Source: Rhodospirillales bacterium (GTDB lineage Bacteria; Pseudomonadota; Alphaproteobacteria; Rhodospirillales; Magnetospirillaceae). Taken from it: a stretch of 5,777 nucleotides of DNA. The stretch lies in assembly GCA_030040955.1 (NCBI GenBank), contig JASHSH010000405.1:1-5777 (forward strand), given 5' to 3'. The position numbers were made by a program, and so were the translations under genes. The notes beneath the pieces were generated by a model. The model did not search any database. It had not been told where the DNA came from and saw only the letters and a program-made list of their open reading frames with translations. This document shows positions 1-5,777 of this stretch, piece after piece. Position 1 is the stretch's first letter, and each line of letters opens with the position of its first letter.

Positions 1-537
1 CGCGACGCCGGCATGGACGGATATCTGACCAAGCCGATCAACAGCGGCGAGCTGACCGCCACGCTCGAGCGGCTCAACCCGCGGGCACTCGCGCTCCGCC
101 GCCGCCCCGAGCCGGACGAATCGCGGCCCCGCGCGCCGGAACCCGAGACGGCGGAGACGGAGGCGGAGGCGGCCGAAATCGACCCCGAGATCATCGATCT
201 CGCGCAGCTGAGCGAGCCGTTCGGCGGCTGGAACAACGATGCGGCCCAGTTCCTCGACGGCTTCGTCGCCGACATCCCGCGCATGATCGGCGACATCTCC
301 GCCGGCCTGGCCGCGGGCGACGCGCCGCGCGCGCGCAAGGCCGCGCATGCTCTCAAGGGCGCCGCGCGCTCGGCGGGCGCGCGCCGGCTCGGACAGATCG
401 CCGCCGACATGCAGGACCGGCTCGACGACAACGATCTCGACACCGCCGGCCTGCTGCACAGCGCCTTGCCCGCGACGCATGCCGAACTGCGCGAAGCGGC
501 GGATGCGCTGCGCCGCGCGGCCGGCACGGGAGGATGA
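1..537 (+). CDS. Hybrid sensor histidine kinase, C-terminal fragment (receiver end plus Hpt domain)
   Basis: This gene runs in from before the window; 178 residues are visible. The first ~25 residues are the end of a receiver domain: GYLTKPI contains the conserved lysine (residue 11) and following proline of the last receiver strand. Residues ~31-60 form a Pro/Glu/Arg-rich, probably disordered linker. Residues ~62-175 are an Hpt domain with the motif AHALKGAARSAGA; its histidine (residue 116, codon 346-348) is the expected phosphoacceptor, followed by a typical Leu-Lys-Gly. Receiver followed by Hpt at the C-terminus is the layout of BarA/ArcB-type hybrid kinases, so the missing upstream part probably holds sensor, dimerisation and ATPase domains. 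That part is inferred; a kinase-less receiver-Hpt protein is possible. The stop is four bases before a free response regulator, its likely phosphorelay partner. The ATG at base 13 lies inside the receiver fold and is not the true start. Confidence 0.85.
   Translation, partial: RDAGMDGYLTKPINSGELTATLERLNPRALALRRRPEPDESRPRAPEPETAETEAEAAEIDPEIIDLAQLSEPFGGWNNDAAQFLDGFVADIPRMIGDISAGLAAGDAPRARKAAHALKGAARSAGARRLGQIAADMQDRLDDNDLDTAGLLHSALPATHAELREAADALRRAAGTGG
150..173 (+). repeat. Four imperfect GRCGGM hexamer repeats in the kinase linker
   Basis: Four consecutive six-base units (GGCGGA, GACGGA, GGCGGA, GGCGGC) lie in frame and encode an alternating acidic/small-residue run (AETEAEAA) in the linker between receiver and Hpt domain. 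A six-base unit changes length by two residues without breaking the frame, so linker length may vary between strains. It is short and could simply reflect low-complexity coding. Confidence 0.4.
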
Positions 538-541
538 CGCG

Positions 542-967
542 ATGGTTTCGCAGCTCGACTACGCCAAACTGAAGGTCCTCGTCGTCGAGGACGAGCAGCA
601 CACACGCACCATCATCAAGAGCCTGCTGCGCCAGATGGGCATTCGGCTGGTGACCGAGGCCGCGCATGGCGGCGAGGGTCTGGTCGAGGTGGTGCGCATG
701 CGGCCGCATCTGATCCTGTGCGACGTGCATATGGAGCCGGTCGACGGACTCGCCTTCCTCAAGCAGCTGCGCGAGATGAAGATCGACGAGGTCAAGGGCA
801 CGCCGGTGATCTTCCTCACCGCGGACGCGCAGCGCGACACGGTGGTGTTCGCCAAGGAGCACGCGGTCAGCGGCTATATCGTCAAGCCGCCCTCGATGGC
901 CACCCTCAGGCCGCGCGTCGAGGCGGTGCTGAACGCGATGGCGGAAAAGCTGCCGCCGGCCGATTGA
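542..967 (+). CDS. Single-domain CheY-like response regulator
   Basis: A 141-residue protein that is essentially one receiver domain with no output domain. Conserved residues are all present: acidic cluster E16-D17-E18 for Mg2+ binding, phosphoacceptor D61 in LILCDVHMEPVDG, T93 in IFLTAD, Y112 in the aromatic switch position and K115-P116 in GYIVKPP. It is expected to take a phosphate, most likely from the Hpt domain encoded just upstream, and pass it on or act by protein-protein contact in the cytoplasm. The start at 542 is preceded by GGGAGGA at 528-534 with a seven-base gap and lies four bases after the upstream stop, indicating co-transcription and probable coupling. The same frame is open further upstream, but that extension overlaps the kinase and has no receiver homology. 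Target and pathway are unknown; small receivers of this type serve chemotaxis, cell-cycle and stress relays. Confidence 0.9.
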   Translation: MVSQLDYAKLKVLVVEDEQHTRTIIKSLLRQMGIRLVTEAAHGGEGLVEVVRMRPHLILCDVHMEPVDGLAFLKQLREMKIDEVKGTPVIFLTADAQRDTVVFAKEHAVSGYIVKPPSMATLRPRVEAVLNAMAEKLPPAD

Positions 968-987
968 CCCCCCAAGGGTGCGCGGGC

Positions 988-992
988 GAGGA
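988..992 (+). promoter_or_regulatory. Ribosome binding site fixing the Atm1-type exporter start
   Basis: GAGGA ends six bases before the ATG at 999. This favours 999 over the in-frame GTG at 978, which would place the Shine-Dalgarno sequence inside the coding region and add seven residues (starting MRGRGWA) that do not resemble the family's N-terminus. Confidence 0.6.
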
Positions 993-998
993 TGGGCG

Positions 999-2804
999 AT
1001 GGAAAGCGAGCAGCTTCGCGCCATCCGCGGCCTGCTGCCCCATCTCTGGCCGCGCCAATCCTTCGAGCTGCGCGCCCGCGTGGCGGCCTCGCTCGCCTGC
1101 CTGCTGGTGGCCAAGCTCGCCACCGTGGCGGTGCCGCTCTACTACAAGCGCGCGGTCGACGCGCTCAGCCCGCACGCCTCCGTCCTCATCGTCGCGCCGA
1201 TCGCGCTGATCCTCGCCTATAGCGGGCTGCGGGTCGCCGGCCAGGCCTTCGGCGAGCTGCGCGACGCGCTGTTCGCCAAGGTGGCGCAGCGGGCGGTGCG
1301 CTCGATCGCGCTCGACACCTTCCGCCACCTGCATTCGCTCGCGCTGCGCTTCCATCTCGACCGGCAGACCGGGGGCATGAGCCGGGCGATCGAGCGCGGC
1401 ACCGCCGGCATCACCTTCCTGCTCTCGTTCATGCTGTTCAATGTGCTGCCCACGCTGGTCGAGCTGGCACTGGTCAGCGCCGTGCTGTGGAAGCTCTATT
1501 CCTTCGCCTTCGCCGCGGTCACCCTAGTCACCATCCTCTTCTATATCGGCTTCACGGTCACGGTGACCGAGTGGCGCACCAAGTTCCGCCGCGAGATGAA
1601 CGAGCGCGACACCGAGGCGAATGCAAAAGCCATCGACAGCCTGCTCAACTACGAGACCGTCAAATACTTCAACAACGAGGAGCACGAGGCGCGCCGCTTC
1701 GATTCCGCGCTCGCGCTCTACGAGCGCGCCGCGGTGCGCAGCCAGACCAGCCTCTCCGCGCTCAATATCGGCCAGGGCGCGGTGATCGCCGTCGGCCTCA
1801 CCGCGGTGATGATCATGGCCGGGCAGGGCGTGGCCGCCGGGCGGATGACGGTGGGCGATTTCGTGCTGGTGAACTCGTATCTGGTGCAGCTCTATCTGCC
1901 GCTCAATTTCCTCGGCTTCGTCTACCGCCAGATCCGCCAGTCGCTCGCCGACATCGAGCAGATGATGCGGCTGCTGCGCGTCGAGCGCGAGATCGAGGAC
2001 GCGCCGGGCGCGATCGTCCTGCCGCCCGGCCCCGGCGCCGTCGAGTTCGACCATGTGCGCTTCGCCTACGATCCGCGCCGGCCGATTCTCGAGGATCTCG
2101 GCTTCCGCGTCGCGCCCGGGCGGATGGTCGCCGTGGTCGGCGCCTCGGGCGCCGGCAAGTCGACGCTGTCGCGCCTGCTCTACCGCTTCTACGACGTCAC
2201 CGGGGGCGCGATCCGCGTCGACGGGCACGATCTCCGCGATCTCACGCAGGCGAGCTTGCGCCGCGCCATCGGCATCGTCCCGCAGGATACCGTGCTGTTC
2301 AACGACACGATCCGCTACAACATCCTCTACGGCCGTCCCGGCGCGTCGCAGGCCGAGATGGAGGAGGCGGCGCGGCTCGCCCGCATCCACGATTTCGTCG
2401 TCTCGCTGCCCGACGGCTACGCGACAAGGGTGGGCGAGCGCGGGCTCAAGCTCTCGGGCGGGGAGAAGCAGCGGGTGGCGATCGCGCGCGTCATCCTCAA
2501 ACGCCCGCGCATCCTGATCTTCGACGAGGCGACCTCGGCACTCGATTCGAAGACCGAAAAGGAGATCCAGGCGAGCCTCGATTCGGTCTCGGCGGGCACC
2601 ACCACGCTGGTGATCGCGCACCGGCTCTCCACCGTGGTCGGGGCGGACCAGATTCTCGTGCTCGAGGCGGGGCGCATCGTCGAACGCGGCGCGCATGCCG
2701 AGCTGCTGGCGCGCGAGGGCATCTACGCCGCGATGTGGCGCCGCCAGATGGAGGCCCGGCGCGGCGAGGAGGCGCAACTCCCCGAACCCGCGCCGGCGCA
2801 ATAA
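999..2804 (+). CDS. atm1: Atm1-family ABC exporter (ABCB half-transporter, permease fused to ATPase)
   Basis: A 601-residue inner-membrane half-transporter that should work as a homodimer; full length for the family. About six transmembrane segments lie at ~28-49, 61-80, 140-164, 166-188, ~259-278 and ~285-308. The ATPase domain follows, with Walker A GASGAGKST (381-389), Q-loop Q429, signature LSGGEKQR (485-492), Walker B ILIFDE (D509, catalytic E510), D-loop SALD and H-loop H541. Family-specific stretches include HLDRQTGGMSRAIERGT and LLNYETVKYFNNEE. R193, R197, N256, Q259 and R310 match, at a constant offset of 13, the residues I recall as glutathione contacts in Novosphingobium Atm1 (R206, R210, N269, Q272, R323). 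Known relatives export glutathione-linked sulfur or metal species, supporting Fe-S assembly or heavy-metal tolerance; the same role here is inferred. It starts 31 bases after the response regulator with no clear terminator between, so it may share that transcript. Confidence 0.92.
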   Translation: MESEQLRAIRGLLPHLWPRQSFELRARVAASLACLLVAKLATVAVPLYYKRAVDALSPHASVLIVAPIALILAYSGLRVAGQAFGELRDALFAKVAQRAVRSIALDTFRHLHSLALRFHLDRQTGGMSRAIERGTAGITFLLSFMLFNVLPTLVELALVSAVLWKLYSFAFAAVTLVTILFYIGFTVTVTEWRTKFRREMNERDTEANAKAIDSLLNYETVKYFNNEEHEARRFDSALALYERAAVRSQTSLSALNIGQGAVIAVGLTAVMIMAGQGVAAGRMTVGDFVLVNSYLVQLYLPLNFLGFVYRQIRQSLADIEQMMRLLRVEREIEDAPGAIVLPPGPGAVEFDHVRFAYDPRRPILEDLGFRVAPGRMVAVVGASGAGKSTLSRLLYRFYDVTGGAIRVDGHDLRDLTQASLRRAIGIVPQDTVLFNDTIRYNILYGRPGASQAEMEEAARLARIHDFVVSLPDGYATRVGERGLKLSGGEKQRVAIARVILKRPRILIFDEATSALDSKTEKEIQASLDSVSAGTTTLVIAHRLSTVVGADQILVLEAGRIVERGAHAELLAREGIYAAMWRRQMEARRGEEAQLPEPAPAQ

Positions 2805-2819
2805 TCCCCGCCCCGACCC

Positions 2820-2840
2820 GCCCGGCCGCGCCCGCCGGGC
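2820..2840 (+). terminator. Possible weak terminator hairpin after the exporter
   Basis: A 7-bp perfect stem (GCCCGGC at 2820-2826 with GCCGGGC at 2834-2840) encloses a 7-base loop, 16 bases after the exporter stop. No T-run follows (the next bases are cggcaagaat), so it is not a standard intrinsic terminator. It may act as an mRNA 3' end or a Rho-assisted site, or be a chance product of high G/C content. Confidence 0.3.
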
Positions 2841-2864
2841 CGGCAAGAATCCCAACAACTTCTC

Positions 2865-2903
2865 TCGACGCGGCTCGGGGCCGGGGATAAAGTAATATCA
2901 TAC
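2865..2903 (+). promoter_or_regulatory. Probable promoter region of the CUT2 transport operon
   Basis: Bases 2885-2909 form the most AT-rich patch in the window and include GATAAA (2886-2891) and TAATAT (2893-2898), either of which could serve as a -10 element. The only -35-like hexamer I see is TCGACG at 2865-2870, 15 bases before GATAAA; the match is weak. An imperfect dyad, GTAnnATnnTAC (2892-2903), overlaps the -10 candidate and could be an operator. The location, between two unrelated operons and 60-100 bases before a strong ribosome binding site, is the main argument. The exact start of transcription cannot be read from sequence. Confidence 0.35.
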
Positions 2904-2950
2904 GAACAACGGGATCGGCGGCCACCACCACCCCGCCGCCGACTCACCGA

Positions 2951-2956
2951 GGGAGG
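2951..2956 (+). promoter_or_regulatory. Strong ribosome binding site of the substrate-binding protein
   Basis: GGGAGG lies seven bases before the ATG at 2964. It is the best Shine-Dalgarno match in the transport operon, in contrast to the poor sites before the two downstream genes, and fits a highly translated binding protein. Confidence 0.75.
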
Positions 2957-2963
2957 CGTAAAC

Positions 2964-3962
2964 ATGAGCAATATCATCCGCTTGGCGGGGCTTGGCCTCG
3001 CCATGATCGTGGGCGCGTTGGCGAATGCCGGCTCGGCTTCGGCCGCCGACATGAGCTGCGCCGGCAAGCATTTCGTGTTCTTCCCGGGCGGCGGCGAGGG
3101 CGATGCCTTCGCCACCATCGTCTACAACGGCGCCAAGCTGGCCGCGCAGCAGACCGGCTGCGACGTCGAGTATGTCTGGTCCGACTGGAACCCGCAGAAG
3201 ATGGTCCAGCAGCTCAGCGAGGCGATCGCCCGCAAGCCCACCGGCATCGCGGTCATGGGCCATCCGGGCGACGAGGCGATGGACGCGCTGATCGACCAGG
3301 CCGAGAAGGCGGGCATCATCGTCACCGCCCAGAACGTGTCGCTGCCCAAGGCCGAGGGCGCCTACAAGTCCAACGGCTTCGGCTATGTCGGCGCCGAGCT
3401 CTATCAGGCCGGCTGGGCGGCGGGCGACGCCACCATCAAGAAGTGCGGGCTGAAGAGCGGCGACGAAATCCTGGTCTGGGGCCTGCTCGGCCAGCCGGGG
3501 CGCGGCGAGCGCACCCGCGGCGCCAAGGAGGCGGCGGAGAAGGCCGGCCTGAAGGTCGACTATCTCGAAATCTCCGACGCCGTGAACAAGGACGGGTCGC
3601 AGGGCATCCCGGTATTCGCGAGCTTCGTCGCCGCGCATCCCGGCCTGAAGGCCCTGGTCACCGACCATGGCGTGCTCACCGGCACGGTTCCCGCCCTGAT
3701 GAAGGGCGCGAACAAGGCGCCGGGCGCGATCTGCGCGGGCGGCTTCGACATGTCGGCCGCCACCGTCCAGGGCATCAAGGACGGCTATATCGCGGTCGTG
3801 CTCGACCAGCAGCCCTTCCTGCAGGGCTATCTGCCGGTCCTCCAGCTCTACCTGACCGCGAAGTACGGCTTCGCCGGCCTGCATATCGACACCGGCGCGG
3901 CGCTGATCACCAAGGACAATGTCGGCCCCGTCGCCGATCTTGCCAAGGACGCCATCCGCTAA
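2964..3962 (+). CDS. CUT2-type ABC transporter periplasmic substrate-binding protein
   Basis: A 332-residue secreted protein that should capture a sugar-like ligand in the periplasm and deliver it to the permease encoded downstream. An Sec signal peptide is clear: N-terminal arginine, hydrophobic core (~7-20) and ASA-A cleavage region, giving a mature protein from about A28 or D29. The mature part has the two-lobe type I (Peripla_BP_4) pattern: first strand KHFVFFPGGGEGDAF, helix beginning YNGAKLAAQQ, second strand DVEYVWSDWNPQKM, the AVMGHPGDEAMDALIDQAEKAG turn region, and late FDMSAATVQGIKDGYIAVVLDQQPFLQGY, which is characteristic of sugar-binding members. Four cysteines (32, 66, 161, 257) remain after cleavage, unusual for this family. 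The start is fixed by GGGAGG and the signal peptide. The ligand is unknown: a monosaccharide, polyol or cyclitol is likely from family membership. Confidence in the family is high; confidence in any substrate is low. Confidence 0.9.
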   Translation: MSNIIRLAGLGLAMIVGALANAGSASAADMSCAGKHFVFFPGGGEGDAFATIVYNGAKLAAQQTGCDVEYVWSDWNPQKMVQQLSEAIARKPTGIAVMGHPGDEAMDALIDQAEKAGIIVTAQNVSLPKAEGAYKSNGFGYVGAELYQAGWAAGDATIKKCGLKSGDEILVWGLLGQPGRGERTRGAKEAAEKAGLKVDYLEISDAVNKDGSQGIPVFASFVAAHPGLKALVTDHGVLTGTVPALMKGANKAPGAICAGGFDMSAATVQGIKDGYIAVVLDQQPFLQGYLPVLQLYLTAKYGFAGLHIDTGAALITKDNVGPVADLAKDAIR

Positions 3963-3973
3963 CATTGTGACGG

Positions 3974-3997
3974 GCGGCCCGCCTTCGGGCGGGCCGC
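3974..3997 (+). terminator. TTCG-tetraloop hairpin between binding-protein and ATPase genes
   Basis: A perfect 10-bp stem (3974-3983 with 3988-3997, all G-C pairs) is closed by the exceptionally stable C(TTCG)G tetraloop, 11 bases after the binding-protein stop. It is followed by the modestly pyrimidine-rich TGTTCTCTC (3998-4006), which lacks a real T-run. Because the ATPase and permease of the same transporter follow immediately, it most likely acts as a partial terminator or as a 3' stabiliser of a processed binding-protein mRNA, not as a full operon end. The hairpin is seen directly; its function is inferred. Confidence 0.7.
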
Positions 3998-4010
3998 TGT
4001 TCTCTCGGCC

Positions 4011-4016
4011 GGTGGC

Positions 4017-4020
<4 letters not shown>
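4011..4020 (+). promoter_or_regulatory. GGTGGC-GTG-A start context of the ATPase gene
   Basis: The ATPase GTG start lies in the string GGTGGCGTGA, which recurs exactly at the permease start. There is no proper Shine-Dalgarno sequence at normal spacing, so initiation may be inefficient or depend on the upstream hairpin or on ribosomes arriving from the binding-protein gene. Confidence 0.4.
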
Positions 4021-4777
<757 letters not shown>

Positions 4778-4781
<4 letters not shown>

Positions 4782-5767
4782 CGCCGATGGCCGGGGCGGT
4801 CGCGCCGATGGGCGAGCACTGGACGCGGCGCTACCGCGTGCCGCTGAGCACCGCGACCATGCTGGTCGTGCTCTACATCCTGTTCATCGTCGGCCAGCCC
4901 CGGGTCTATCTCGCCTACGACATCTACCGCTCGTTCATGGTCTCGATCCCGTTCTTCGGGGTCATGGCGATGTCGCTCACCTTCATCGTCACGCTGGGCG
5001 AGGTCGATCTGTCCTTCCCCTCGATCTACGGGCTCGCCGGGCTGGGCTTCGCCGAGACCTATCTCGCCACCCAGAGCTTCGCGCTCGCCTTCCTCGCCTG
5101 CCTGGTGATCGGCGGCATCGGCGGGCTGATCAACGGCCTGCTGGTGACCAAGGTGGGCATTCCCTCGATCGTCGCCACCATCGGCACGATGTTCCTGTGG
5201 CGGGGGTTGACCGTGGTGCTCACCCAGGGCAAGGGCGTGCCGCTGGCGCAGATCGTCGACGATCCGCTGAACAAGGTCTTCGTCGGCCAGTTGTTCGGCC
5301 TGGTGCCGATGCAGTTCGTCTGGTTCCTGGTCTGCTCGGCCGGACTCGGCCTGGTCTATCGCCGCCACCGCTTCGGCGGCCATGTGCTGTTCGTCGGCGA
5401 CAATGCCGAAAGCGCGCGGATGATGGGCATCAATGTCGACCGGGTGAAGATCCTTTGCTTCGTCCAGCTCGGCTTGTTCTCGTCGCTTTCGGTCGTGTTC
5501 CTGCTCAACCAGATGCTGTACTTCTGGGACACCACCGGCGACGGCTATCTGCTCACCACGCTGGCCGCGGTGTTCATCGGCGGTACCTCGGTGTTCGGCG
5601 GCAAGGGCACCATGATCGGCACCTTCATCGGCGTGCTGATCATCGCCTCGCTCGAGCCGGGCATCATCGCGGTCGGGCTGACCGGGTTCTGGACCCAGTT
5701 CATCTACGGGCTGCTGGTCACGCTGTCGGTCACCATCTACGCGCTGATGCAGCGCAAGCGCGCCTGA
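4778..5767 (+). CDS. CUT2-type sugar ABC transporter permease
   Basis: A 329-residue polytopic inner-membrane protein forming the import channel, probably as a homodimer, with the ATPase encoded upstream. Hydrophobic segments lie at about 23-39, 56-73, 82-98, 101-122, 128-149, 177-193, 226-243, 258-273, 277-293 and 303-324. BPD_transp_2 family signatures are clear: TLGEVDLSFPSIYGLAG (the usual GGIDLSVGS region), NGLLVTKVGIPSIVATIGTM, the cytoplasmic loop GDNAESARMMGINVDRVK (207-224) that contacts the ATPase, and AAVFIGGTSVFGGKGTMIGT near the C-terminus. Length is normal for the family. The start is uncertain: GTG 4778 overlaps the ATPase stop and shares its start context; ATG 4787 and ATG 4808 (with GGGG eight or more bases upstream) would remove 3 or 10 residues, all before the first membrane segment. 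The ten bases after the stop show nothing identifiable. Confidence 0.92.
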
Positions 5768-5777
5768 ACCCGCCGCC

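Noticed and set aside
347..541. Upstream extension of the response regulator
   Set aside because: It overlaps the Hpt coding sequence in another frame, is Arg/Cys/Pro-rich, and the ATG at 542 has a well placed GGGAGGA.
978..998. GTG start giving a seven-residue longer exporter
   Set aside because: No Shine-Dalgarno sequence lies at proper spacing before 978, whereas GAGGA is six bases before the ATG at 999.
1524..2858. 444-codon open frame on the minus strand opposite the exporter
   Set aside because: It mirrors the exporter's codon bias, has no recognisable motif, and overlaps a gene with complete ABC motifs.
1487..2890. 467-codon open frame on the plus strand in another frame of the exporter
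   Set aside because: The product is an Arg/Ala/Pro-rich shadow with no domain; the other frame carries all Walker, signature and transmembrane features.
2925..2940. CCACCACCACCCCGCCGCCG-like triplet run as a possible repeat element
   Set aside because: It is only a few CCA/CCG triplets in a G/C-rich leader, with no copy elsewhere in the window.

Overview
The window looks like chromosomal DNA from a high-GC alphaproteobacterium. Support comes from very strong G/C third-position bias in every gene, an Atm1-type exporter of the kind known from alphaproteobacteria and mitochondria, and CUT2 sugar-transport proteins of a type common in rhizobial and rhodospirilloid genomes. I cannot name the genus. 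All five genes lie on the + strand and almost no sequence is unassigned. I see no mobile element, phage gene, CRISPR array, tRNA or rRNA.

Positions 1-967 hold the end of a signalling locus. The window opens inside a hybrid sensor kinase, showing the last part of a receiver domain, a charged Pro/Glu/Arg linker and a C-terminal histidine phosphotransfer (Hpt) domain. Four bases later comes a stand-alone CheY-like response regulator with all phosphorylation residues intact. Together they form a plausible phosphorelay: kinase, internal receiver, Hpt, then free receiver. The output is not visible here.

Positions 999-2804 encode a full-length ABCB-type half-transporter of the Atm1 family, 31 bases after the response regulator and possibly in the same transcript. 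Its ATPase motifs are complete, and the residues I recall as glutathione contacts in the Novosphingobium Atm1 structure are all present at a constant numbering offset. Export of glutathione-linked compounds (sulfur, persulfide or metal conjugates) is therefore a reasonable inference.

Positions 2805-2963 are a 159-base intergenic region with a G/C-rich hairpin after the exporter, then a locally AT-rich patch that probably holds the promoter of the next operon, then a strong ribosome binding site.

Positions 2964-5767 encode a complete CUT2-type ABC importer in the order binding protein, ATPase, permease. The ATPase has only one nucleotide-binding domain (254 aa), as in FrcA, not the roughly 500-aa tandem form of RbsA. 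A perfect 10-bp hairpin with a TTCG tetraloop separates the binding-protein gene from the other two, and probably keeps binding-protein mRNA more abundant than the membrane part. Both downstream genes begin at GTG inside the same ten-base string, and the permease start overlaps the ATPase stop. The substrate cannot be read from the sequence: a sugar, polyol or similar small molecule is likely, and no regulator or catabolic enzyme lies in view. I do not see a previously undescribed system here. The notable points are fine-scale features of these known families.
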